NCBI GenBank assembly: GCA_902464485.1
Contig: CABQJJ010000008.1
Location: forward strand, 1 to 49,234
Direction: 5' to 3'
Source: an uncultured Collinsella sp.
GTDB lineage: Bacteria; Actinomycetota; Coriobacteriia; Coriobacteriales; Coriobacteriaceae
DNA: 49,234 nt
A program made the position numbers and the translations under genes. Positions 1 to 8,100 of the stretch are shown here, piece by piece; the first letter of the stretch is position 1; each line of letters begins with the position of its first letter. The notes below the pieces were generated by a model. It ran no database searches, was not told where the DNA came from, and was given only the letters and a program-made list of their open reading frames with translations.

Positions 1-556
1 GCGCGGAGCGGATTCCCGCATTCATGATGGACAGCGGAATCGCGCCCTCGAGCACGCCCTGCGGACAGATGTACTTGCAAAAGAACGGGTCGCCCATGCC
101 CAAATCGTTGACCACCAAGACAGGCAGCAGCACCACGGCAAACAGAAGCACGGCGTACTTGATATACGTGAGCGGCTTGAGCTTTTTTGTCGACAACTTT
201 TTGCCGGGAATCTTGTGCAGGAGCTCCTGCAGCCATCCAAACGGGCACAAAAAGCCGCACACAAAACGCCCCAACAGCACGCCAATCAGAATGAGCGTTC
301 CGGTCACGTAATACGAAAAGCTGAACTTAGACGAGCCCACCACCGACTGAAACGATCCGATGGGGCACGCGCCCGAAGCCGCTGGACACGAGTAGCAGTT
401 GAGTCCCGGCACGCAGACGGCCTTGCCCGCCCCTTGGTAAATGCCTCCCTTGGCAAAGTTGGGCAGATGAATATTGGTCGCAAGCGTCGCCGCCGCCTGA
501 ATCAATCCGCGAAATCGCGCCAAAAGATGCGATCCGGTGTTTTTTCTTTTATCCAA
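1..556 (-). CDS. 4Fe-4S binding membrane protein (NapH/YccM-like), 3' end outside window
   Basis: About 185 residues are visible and the C-terminus is cut by the window edge. The protein alternates membrane segments with ferredoxin-type cysteine clusters: CVPGLNCYSCP...ACPIG, then CGFLCPFG, then CKYICPQG. This is the pattern of membrane ferredoxins of the NapH/YccM group that pass electrons across or along the membrane. I chose the TTG start at 556-554 because it follows a GGAG and overlaps the stop of the upstream CXXC gene by 8 bases, implying translational coupling. The physiological electron donor cannot be read from the sequence. Confidence 0.8.
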   Translation of the reverse strand, partial: MDKRKNTGSHLLARFRGLIQAAATLATNIHLPNFAKGGIYQGAGKAVCVPGLNCYSCPAASGACPIGSFQSVVGSSKFSFSYYVTGTLILIGVLLGRFVCGFLCPFGWLQELLHKIPGKKLSTKKLKPLTYIKYAVLLFAVVLLPVLVVNDLGMGDPFFCKYICPQGVLEGAIPLSIMNAGIRSA

Positions 557-695
557 TTCCGATACACTCCAAGCACAGCCTGATTGCCTTGGCCAGCACG
601 GCATCCGCCTCGCCGCGCATGACGCCAAAGCACACCATGGCAATCCCGGCGATCAGCAAAGCCACCTGCGCCACAGGTTTAATCGCTTTGAACAA
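549..695 (-). CDS. CD1871A-family CXXC mini-protein
   Basis: A 48-residue protein with one hydrophobic segment (roughly residues 8-26) and the C-terminal motif CLECIGIG, which is the hallmark of the CD1871A-like CXXC family. Family members usually sit beside a 4Fe-4S membrane protein, exactly as here. The likely start is TTG at 695-693, preceded by AGGAG with 8-base spacing; no ATG lies in a suitable place. It runs divergently from the response regulator at 785, so the two-component system may control it (inference). The role is unknown, but the conserved CxxC suggests a redox or cluster function. Confidence 0.75.
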   Translation of the reverse strand: MFKAIKPVAQVALLIAGIAMVCFGVMRGEADAVLAKAIRLCLECIGIG

Positions 696-784
696 TCTGA
701 CCACTCCTTTCGTTTCGCGACCCATTGGACCATACCGACTATAAAATCCGTGTTAAGCGCGAATGACTATGCAAGGAGAACGTT

Positions 785-1459
785 ATGCGCATCTTGGTCG
801 TCGAGGACGAGCGGGCACTGTGCGATGCAATCGCACGTAGCCTACGAAACTTGGCATACAGCGTCGACTGCTGCCACGATGGACGGGAGGCGCTCGACCT
901 GCTGGGCGTCGAAGTCTTTGACCTCGTGGTACTCGACCTCAATCTCCCCCGCATCGACGGCATGACCGTACTCAGGGAACTAAGGAAAACCGACTGCGAG
1001 ACCAAGGTACTGATTCTGTCCGCGCGTGGTGAAGTATCCGATAAAGTCTCCGGACTCGATGCCGGCGCCAACGATTACCTTACCAAGCCGTTTCATCTGG
1101 ATGAGCTTGCGGCAAGGATTCGTAGCCTTACCCTCAGACGCTTTACACAAAACGACATAGTTTTAACCTGCGGAAAGCTCCGCTTTGACACCAAGGCACG
1201 CATCGCTTCCGTGGACAGCGAGGCGTTATCACTTACGCGTAAGGAAACGGGAATCTTGGAATACCTGATGCTTAATCAGGGGCGACCGGTAAGCCAAGAG
1301 GAGCTTATAGAGCACGTTTGGGATAGCACCGTGAACAGCTTTAGCAACGCAACCCGCGTTCACATCTCGTCGCTCCGAAAAAAATTGCGCAGCGCTTTGG
1401 GATACGATCCGATTCGCAATCGGATTGGAGAGGGCTACGTTATGGAGGATAGCGAATGA
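785..1459 (+). CDS. OmpR-family response regulator
   Basis: 224 residues. The N-terminal receiver domain shows the acidic pocket (VVEDE), the phosphoacceptor Asp51 in VVLDLNLP and the conserved Lys in LTKPFH. The C-terminal half (about 125-220) is a winged-helix Trans_reg_C domain with the typical ...ETGILEYLMLNQG...RVHISSLRKKL signature. The AAGGAGAACGTT preceding the ATG is a good ribosome site. Its stop overlaps the kinase start by ATGA, so the two form one translationally coupled unit. Target genes are not identifiable, though the divergent CXXC/4Fe-4S pair is the nearest candidate. Confidence 0.93.
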   Translation: MRILVVEDERALCDAIARSLRNLAYSVDCCHDGREALDLLGVEVFDLVVLDLNLPRIDGMTVLRELRKTDCETKVLILSARGEVSDKVSGLDAGANDYLTKPFHLDELAARIRSLTLRRFTQNDIVLTCGKLRFDTKARIASVDSEALSLTRKETGILEYLMLNQGRPVSQEELIEHVWDSTVNSFSNATRVHISSLRKKLRSALGYDPIRNRIGEGYVMEDSE

Positions 1460-2607
1460 AAAGGCTTTCGCTGCAATGGCGCATAACGATTATGACGGCA
1501 CTGCTCACGTGTGCGGCATGCGTGCTGACGAATTGCCTGGTCGGCTATACGGGCATGCGCTATATGGATGCCATCGGCAGTGACATCTCGGCCTTTAACG
1601 CAACCGGCGAAGATTCGCCCCGGGCGTTCGACCCAACGAAAGCGTCCCTCGATGACGAGGTCACGATCGTCGTAAACGACGCACAGGAGTCTTTTGGCAC
1701 GACAACCTGGTGCATCACGGGTGGAATCACACTCCTTGGCGGCGTGCTGGCATACTTTGTGAGCGGCCATGCACTCAAACCGCTACGGGCTTTTGCAGCC
1801 CAGGTTGAGCACGTGCAGCCTGACAACCTAAGCGAAATCAGACTCAGCAAAGATGTACCCACCGAGCTGCAGCGATGCAGCGCCTCATTCAACGATATGA
1901 TTGGCCGACTCGACGAAGGGTTCTCTGCACAGCGTCAGTTTACCGGCAACGCCGCACACGAGCTGCGCACCCCGCTCGCCCTTATGCAGGCACAGATTGA
2001 ACTATTCATCTCCGAGCACTCCGGTTTGCAACCCGAAACAGCCGAGCTGCTCGGCCTGCTACAAGAACAAACTGAGCGGATGTCGCGGATGACCAAAGTA
2101 TTGCTCGAGATGAGTGAGCTCCGCAGCGTTCCTTGCGAGGACGATGTTGAGCTTGGTCCCTTGTCCGAAGAGGTCCTCACCGACCTTGCGCCACTTGCCG
2201 AAAATAAGGGCATAGCCCTCAATTGTGCTGGAGACGCTTTAGTAATCGGGAGCGACACGCTCCTCTATCGGCTGGTGTTTAACCTGGTCGAAAATGCCAT
2301 CCGTTACAGCCGCCCCGGCTCGACTGTCAACGTCTCCATCTGCGACAACAACAGCCACGTGCTCCTGCGAGTCAAAGATGAGGGCCCGGGAATACCCAAG
2401 CAGTACCGAGAGAGCATCTTCCAGCCGTTCTTTCGTCTAGACAAATCCCGCAGCAGGGCATACGGCGGCGCAGGACTCGGACTAGCGCTCGTCTGGGAGA
2501 TTGCAGCGCTTCACGGCGGCACGGTAGAGGTCGAAGCAAGTTCCGAGAACGGGACTACCATGCTCGTAAGCCTTCCAAAAGGATCCGCAGCGTTGACCGA
2601 ACAGTAA
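1456..2607 (+). CDS. Sensor histidine kinase partner of the upstream regulator
   Basis: 383 residues. Two membrane segments (about 10-30 and 85-104) bracket a short extracytoplasmic loop of about 50 residues, followed by a HAMP linker. The HisKA domain has the phosphoacceptor H168 in AAHELRTP. The HATPase domain shows the N box (NLVENAIRYS), the G1 box (DEGPGIP) and the G2 box (GGAGLGLAL). All catalytic boxes are intact, so it should be an active kinase/phosphatase. The loop is too small for a recognisable ligand domain, so the signal is unknown. Confidence 0.93.
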   Translation: MKRLSLQWRITIMTALLTCAACVLTNCLVGYTGMRYMDAIGSDISAFNATGEDSPRAFDPTKASLDDEVTIVVNDAQESFGTTTWCITGGITLLGGVLAYFVSGHALKPLRAFAAQVEHVQPDNLSEIRLSKDVPTELQRCSASFNDMIGRLDEGFSAQRQFTGNAAHELRTPLALMQAQIELFISEHSGLQPETAELLGLLQEQTERMSRMTKVLLEMSELRSVPCEDDVELGPLSEEVLTDLAPLAENKGIALNCAGDALVIGSDTLLYRLVFNLVENAIRYSRPGSTVNVSICDNNSHVLLRVKDEGPGIPKQYRESIFQPFFRLDKSRSRAYGGAGLGLALVWEIAALHGGTVEVEASSENGTTMLVSLPKGSAALTEQ

Positions 2608-2614
2608 AACGAAA

Positions 2615-2644
2615 GGGGTCCCGCACGCGTTCGTGCGGGACCCC
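2615..2644. terminator. Bidirectional terminator between kinase gene and guaA
   Basis: Perfect 13-bp stem (2615-2627 with 2632-2644) and a 4-base loop, between the convergent kinase and guaA genes. T-tracts are weak on either side, but the position and the GC-rich stem fit a shared terminator. Confidence 0.75.
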
Positions 2645-2681
2645 CTCTCCGTCAATGCGATTCGCCCAAAAGAGCAGAAGA

Positions 2682-3662
2682 TTACTCCCACTCGACCGTG
2701 CCGACGGGCTTCGGCGTGAGGTCGTAGCAAACGCGGCAAATACCGGGGACCTCGGCGGTCACGCGAGCGGTAATGCGCTTGAGCAGCGCCCAATCGAGCT
2801 CGGGCACCTCGGCGGTCATGACGTCGACGGTGTTGATGCAGCGAATGATGCAGAGCCAGTCGTAGGCGCGCTTGCCCTCGCGCACGCCGGTGGCGCGGAA
2901 GTCGGGCACGACGGCAAAGTACTGCCAAATGGTCAGACCGGCCTTGTCGATCTCCTCGCGCACAATGGCGTCGGCCTCGCGCAGTGCCTCGAGGCGATCG
3001 CGGGTGATGGCGCCAAGGCAACGGACGCCCAGGCCGGGGCCGGGGAACGGCTGGCGCTCGACCATGTTCTCGGGCAGGCCGAGCTCGCGACCCACAACGC
3101 GCACCTCGTCCTTGTACAGCAGCTTGACGGGCTCGCAGAGCTCAAACTGCAGGTCCTCGGGCAGGCCGCCCACGTTGTGGTGAGCCTTCACGCCGTCCTG
3201 GGACTCCAGAATGTCGGGATAGATGGTGCCCTGGGCGAGGAAGCTGACCTCGTCGCCAACCTTACGGGCCTCCTCCTCGAACACGCGGATAAACTCGGCG
3301 CCGATGATTTTGCGCTTGGCCTCGGGCTCGTCGATGTCGACGAGCTTGTCGAGGAAGCGGTCGGTGGCGTCCACATAGACCAGGTTGGCGTCCATCTGGT
3401 TCTTGAAGACGTCGACGACCTGCTCGCTCTCGCCCTTGCGCATCAAGCCGTGGTTCACATGCACGCAAATGAGCTGCTTGCCGATGGCTTTAATCAGAAG
3501 AGCTGCAACGACGGAGCTGTCAACGCCGCCAGAAAGGGCCAGCAGGACCTTCTTGTCGCCGATCTGCTCGCGGATTGCAGCGACTTGCTCTTCGATGAAC
3601 ACCTGGGCAAGTTCGGGAGTGGTGATACGCACCATGTCGTCGGGACGCTTGTTGGGATCCAT
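2682..3662 (-). CDS. guaA: GMP synthase, ATP-pyrophosphatase/dimerisation part only
   Basis: 326 residues that converts XMP to GMP by adenylation and amination. The PP-loop SGGVDSS is at residues 44-50. The C-terminal dimerisation domain (from about 205) contains the RQPFPGPGLGVR motif and ends in TVEWE, the usual GuaA C-terminus. What is missing is the roughly 200-residue N-terminal glutamine amidotransferase domain of normal bacterial GuaA; bases 3663-3959 do not encode it. The reading frame is intact and the ATG has AAGGAG 7 bases upstream, so this does not look like decay. It may use ammonia, use a separate amidotransferase subunit as in archaeal GuaAa/GuaAb, or be a second paralogue. The repeats at 19-24 kb suggest another guaA nearby. 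Confidence 0.9.
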   Translation of the reverse strand: MDPNKRPDDMVRITTPELAQVFIEEQVAAIREQIGDKKVLLALSGGVDSSVVAALLIKAIGKQLICVHVNHGLMRKGESEQVVDVFKNQMDANLVYVDATDRFLDKLVDIDEPEAKRKIIGAEFIRVFEEEARKVGDEVSFLAQGTIYPDILESQDGVKAHHNVGGLPEDLQFELCEPVKLLYKDEVRVVGRELGLPENMVERQPFPGPGLGVRCLGAITRDRLEALREADAIVREEIDKAGLTIWQYFAVVPDFRATGVREGKRAYDWLCIIRCINTVDVMTAEVPELDWALLKRITARVTAEVPGICRVCYDLTPKPVGTVEWE

Positions 3663-3728
3663 GCAGAGCTCCTTCTCGGTTCGATGGAAATGCGCCGCGC
3701 GTATGCAGACGCACCGTCATATGACCTC

Positions 3729-3734
3729 ATTATA
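3729..3734 (-). promoter_or_regulatory. Candidate -10 element for guaA
   Basis: TATAAT reads on the minus strand about 67 bases upstream of the guaA ATG. No convincing -35 was found at the normal distance. The remaining spacer between guaA and the LuxR gene (3663-3959) shows nothing else. Confidence 0.45.
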
Positions 3735-3959
3735 TGCAGAGCAAGGTCCATTTCCCATCGCTGCGGCAGAGCTTTTTACAGGGGCGGCATTTTTTCTATA
3801 TCCCAAGGTCAGCTAGGCTTCGACAACCACTTCGGGGGCGGCATCGGTAAACTTGCCGTTTATGCGTTCGGCATAATCGTAGGCGATACCCACAAATTCC
3901 AGTCCCGAGCAACAGGAGTACAATTGCTGCTATTGTTGCCAGCTGTTGGGAGATGGAAG

Positions 3960-4964
3960 ATGGACTGCGATGGCTACCCATGCGTTCCCATGCCGTTGAT
4001 GTGCACTGCCTTTGTGCCGGGACAGATCGACGCTGCGGTTGCAGGCATTTCCGACCCCGATTCGCGCGCCATTGCCACGGCAGAAGCACTGTACTTTCGC
4101 GGACAGGCCACCCTCGCTGCCGAGACGGCGCGCCCCTATCTTGACGCCACCGACCCCGCACTGCGCTATTCCGCATGCTTTATCTGTGGATACGCCAGCC
4201 TGTCGCTCAACCGTATCGCCGACGCCCGCCGGTGCCTTGCTGGCATCCTCGATACGCCGGCCGACGAGGAATCGCCCGGCGCCCACGCCACGCATATCCT
4301 GTTCGCCTCCGCCGCGAGTGTCCTGCTGCACCTGCCTTCCCCGTATTCCGCCGAAGAGTTTTATCCGCTTGCGGCGCATCTGCCCGAAGGCCTGCGCCTG
4401 TTCGCCAGCTACGTGATGGCGCATGCCCTGTACCTGCGCGGCGAATATGGCCGCAGTCTGGGCATGGCGGAAAACGCCCTGATCATGAAACAGGGAAGCT
4501 ATCCGATCTCGGAACTGTTCCTGCACCTGGCGGCTTCCATGGCATGCATGAGCCTCAAGGACATCGACGCCGCAAAAGCACACTTCGGAGCCGCTTGGGA
4601 CATTGCGCGTCCCGACGGCCTTATCGAACTCATCGGCGAGCACCACGGCCTTTTGCAGGGACTCATCGAGGCATGCCTAAAATCGCAGTACCCTGACGAT
4701 TTCGCACGCATCATCGAGATTACGTATCGATTCAGCTACGGCTGGCGGCGCATCCACAACCCCGATTCGGGCGAGGACGTGGCCGACGATTTAACGACCA
4801 CAGAGTTCACCATGGCCATGCTCGCCTGCCGCGGATGGACCAACGCCGAAATCGCACGCCACATGGAAGTATCGCCGGGCACCGTTAAAAACCGCCTATC
4901 AGGAGTGTATGCCAAGCTTGGTATCGGAACTCGCGCCGAGCTGGTTGCCCACATGTTGCGCTAG
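3960..4964 (+). CDS. LuxR-type transcriptional regulator
   Basis: 334 residues from the ATG at 3960, which follows GGGAG/GGAAG. An in-frame TTG at 3924 with AGGAG in front is an alternative start adding 12 residues. The C-terminal 60 residues form a LuxR/GerE helix-turn-helix (LTTTEFTMAMLACRGWTNAEIARHM... GTVKNRLSGVYAKLGI). The long N-terminal part is helical and alanine-rich, consistent with TPR-like repeats (for example AAKAHFGAAW), with no receiver or PAS motif seen. Such orphan LuxR proteins are abundant in Coriobacteriia. The effector is unknown; the exported protein directly downstream is a plausible target (inference). Confidence 0.85.
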   Translation: MDCDGYPCVPMPLMCTAFVPGQIDAAVAGISDPDSRAIATAEALYFRGQATLAAETARPYLDATDPALRYSACFICGYASLSLNRIADARRCLAGILDTPADEESPGAHATHILFASAASVLLHLPSPYSAEEFYPLAAHLPEGLRLFASYVMAHALYLRGEYGRSLGMAENALIMKQGSYPISELFLHLAASMACMSLKDIDAAKAHFGAAWDIARPDGLIELIGEHHGLLQGLIEACLKSQYPDDFARIIEITYRFSYGWRRIHNPDSGEDVADDLTTTEFTMAMLACRGWTNAEIARHMEVSPGTVKNRLSGVYAKLGIGTRAELVAHMLR

Positions 4965-4985
4965 CGGCCAGACTGCCCGGCATAT

Positions 4986-5015
4986 CGAAAGCGCTCCGGG
5001 GGTCTGACGCTTTCG
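4986..5015 (+). terminator. Hairpin after the LuxR-type gene
   Basis: 8-bp perfect stem (4986-4993 with 5008-5015), 14-base loop, 20 bases after the stop codon. There is no T-run, so termination is uncertain. Confidence 0.35.
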
Positions 5016-5121
5016 CGCACTCAAATTGGACATTTTGGCCCTCGAACGGCACTACCGCCACGGGGCACCTTCTCGCAAAATTGGATTATTTCCTCCGATA
5101 TTTGCGGGATGGGAGCCCAAA

Positions 5122-8100
5122 ATGCTTGATCGCCGTTCATTACTTATCGCCGGAGCATCCTCGCTGGCGAGCATTATGTTGCCGCGCGTGCCGGGCAGCG
5201 TAAACGCCTTCATATTGCCGTTCGCGCCCACCGAAGCCCATGCCGACGAAAAAGACCCCTTCAGGGTGCTCGTTCTCTCGCGCACCATGTTTGGTGTGGT
5301 CGTGGTCGACGTCGCCAACAAGAATACGCCTATCGCAGGCGCCAAGGTCACGCTCGCGTCGCGTTATGCCGCGGGCAAGCAGCTCACCGCCGCTACCGAT
5401 GAGGAAGGCACGGCCATCTTTGAGGTCGCCCCGCTTTCGGAAGGCTACGTGGACGAGGCAACGCTTCTCGACGCGTACGACTTAAACGGCGGCATCTCCA
5501 TTAGCATGGCGGGCTACCGCGATGTCGAGATCCCCCTTGCGCGTATCCAGGGCGGCACCGCCATAACCGCACCCACACGTCCGCTCTCCGATGGCGAGCC
5601 GTACTTTCGACAGCTCACGTTCGACGAATGGGACATCCAGTACGCCGACGCCACGTTTATGGCAATGCCGAAGGACGGCACGGCAAACGACCAACCCGAC
5701 ATGCACGCCTTTACCGTGCAGGCACATCTACCGCAGGGCGGACAGGCAACGCTGCACATCAACAAGGTAATGCCCGCAACGGGTAGCTCACCCGAAACCG
5801 TCACACAGATTGGCCACGTCAAAGCCAGTGCATCGGGCGCGGATAATCTGGCGACGTTCACGCTCGAAGACAAGTTTCTCGACGCGGCATCGGGCCTTCT
5901 GGAAGAAGGGTGCAAACTGCGCTTTGTCCTCGACTACCAGGGCAAAAGCTACACGCTCTCCTCCCCCATGGCCGTTGTCACCGCGCCGGCCGCAAAGGCG
6001 GAATCGGGCTCGACCACCATCATTCCCACCACCATGGACCAAGAGATCACTCCGTTTGATTTCCCCGCATCGTTTCCCGGCATCGGTGGTAATAAGTTCA
6101 CATGTTGGATGCCCACATTTCCGATCCTCTTCGATTTCTCGTTTGCTGGATACGTGCTGTTTGGCGGAGGATACAAACCAGCCAGCTATATGAACGATTC
6201 GGGCAACCCTGATCCGGAATACTGGAAGAAATCACCGCGCGAGTCGGGCGCCAAGCAGGCAAACCGCTACCTCGACGAAATGGAGGGGAAGTGGAATCAG
6301 TACAAGAGCATGAGTGCCGGTTCGGGCACCGATCCAAGAAATACCAAGCTCCTTCGCCACCATTGCACGCTGCTGTTCACGATGGATATCGCCACACAGC
6401 TGTACGGCTCACTTGCCTACGATTGGGTGGGCAAAACCTGGGGCGACAACAACGACCCCGCATACGGCAATATTAAGGCCCTCTTCCAGGTAAGAACCGA
6501 TCTCAATTGGACCGAGCAGTTTACCCTGGGACCAGTGCCGTTTTTCCTAAACGTCAATCCCTGGGTGCTGGCAAAACTGGCGCTCGCCGTGGGCGCCCAC
6601 ACGCACGGTAGCGGCGCGGCGTTTTTCAAGAACATTTCGCTCGACTATTCCAACACGTCGGGCTCGTTCACCATCCAGATCGGACTTGCCGTCACCTTTG
6701 GAGCCGGCGTTGCAGGCGTCGCTTCGTCCGCCGTGCGTGGCGCCGCATCCCTCACACTGTTCATTGGGTACGAGAAGGCGGACAGCCACCAGCTTCCGCG
6801 GCTGCGCGTAGGTGCAGACGTCGATGTCGATGTGATACTGCAGTTCGTCATGTTCAAGTGGACCACCAAAGCTTGGTCGGGATCGTGGCCCACACTCCTC
6901 GATTCGTGGAATTTGTCGGTGAACAATGGCGACCAGTATGTACTCCAGCGCTCTGAGCTCGCATTGGGTGGAGATACGCCTTACACGCTGGATGCCCGCT
7001 TCGGCACGCCCGGCAACGCCGAGGCAGGTGGTGTGCCGCAGTTTATCGCGTCGGCCGCCATCGTCACCAATTCCGAGCTGCTCGCACGCGCCGAGGTTGC
7101 AGCCGCCGCGATAAACGCCGCGCCTGTCGTGCGCGATTGGGATCAAGCGGTCACGCGCATTGAGCTCGAGGCGGATGCAGAAAGCGACGACACGGGACAG
7201 GTTGAGCATTTCGTCCACGCACTGATGGAAAACGGCGAAAACGCCGCGCCGATGTACGAGTACACCTATATCGGGCAGGCGACGAACGCCGTTGCGGACC
7301 CCAACGCCAATTCTGCTGGTGTATCGGAGGACGAGCGTGGCGGCATAAAACCCTCGAGCGACAACGTGCTGTTTGCTGGCGTGCTCAGCGAAGCTCACAT
7401 GAAGCTGGCAATGATTGCCGGCGTAGAATGCCTGTTCCGTATCGCCTCGGTGCGCTACGGCGACAATGGCCGCTCGCGCCTGGTGGTGCACACAAAGGCA
7501 AACGGCACGTGGTCCGCTCCCACGCCCGTGGATTTTCCCCTTGGGTTTGGCGAGGGCGACGTGGAGCGCGACGGCATATTCGATTACGACTTCGACGTGG
7601 TGGAATATACAGACGGGAGGGGAAACCAGGACGCCTACGTGCTGCTGGTCTCGGGCGAGCGCCCCGCCGGCGACAACACCCTTTTCGATACGGCGAGCAC
7701 ATCCGGCATACTGTCCGTTGTGCGCCTGCGCATAAGCAACGACGGAGTTCGCGTGATATCGCACACGTCGTGGCGCAGCATCTCGCGCGGCCGCCTTCAG
7801 GAGGATGGCTACCATTGCCTGCAGTGCCCGCGTATCACGGCGGGCAAGACGCTGGTCGACGGACGCCTGTCGGGTGCCTACCTCCACCGCCGCGGAGCCA
7901 CCGCAGAAAAGGCGCTCGGCAGCGAGGCTGAGGTTGCGCTGGAGTGCTTTGCCCTGTGGTCGGATGATTTGGGCGACAGCCTGACGTTCCGCCAAGTTCT
8001 CCGCTTTCCACAAGCACCGTCGAGCATCGAGCTGGGCGCACCAGAGAATATCAACGGCAAAATGGTGGTGCCTGTTGCGTACGAGACCGCAAACGGTTGC

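Noticed and set aside
2682..2697. The 3' end of the local guaA as attB for the islands
   Set aside because: It matches the att repeats in only about 12 of 15 bases, lies 17 kb from the nearest repeat, and no island is inserted there.
2655..4964. A 769-codon open frame running antisense through guaA and into the LuxR-type gene
   Set aside because: The first part is the complement of guaA, whose protein is clearly real; only the portion from 3960 on encodes a recognisable regulator.
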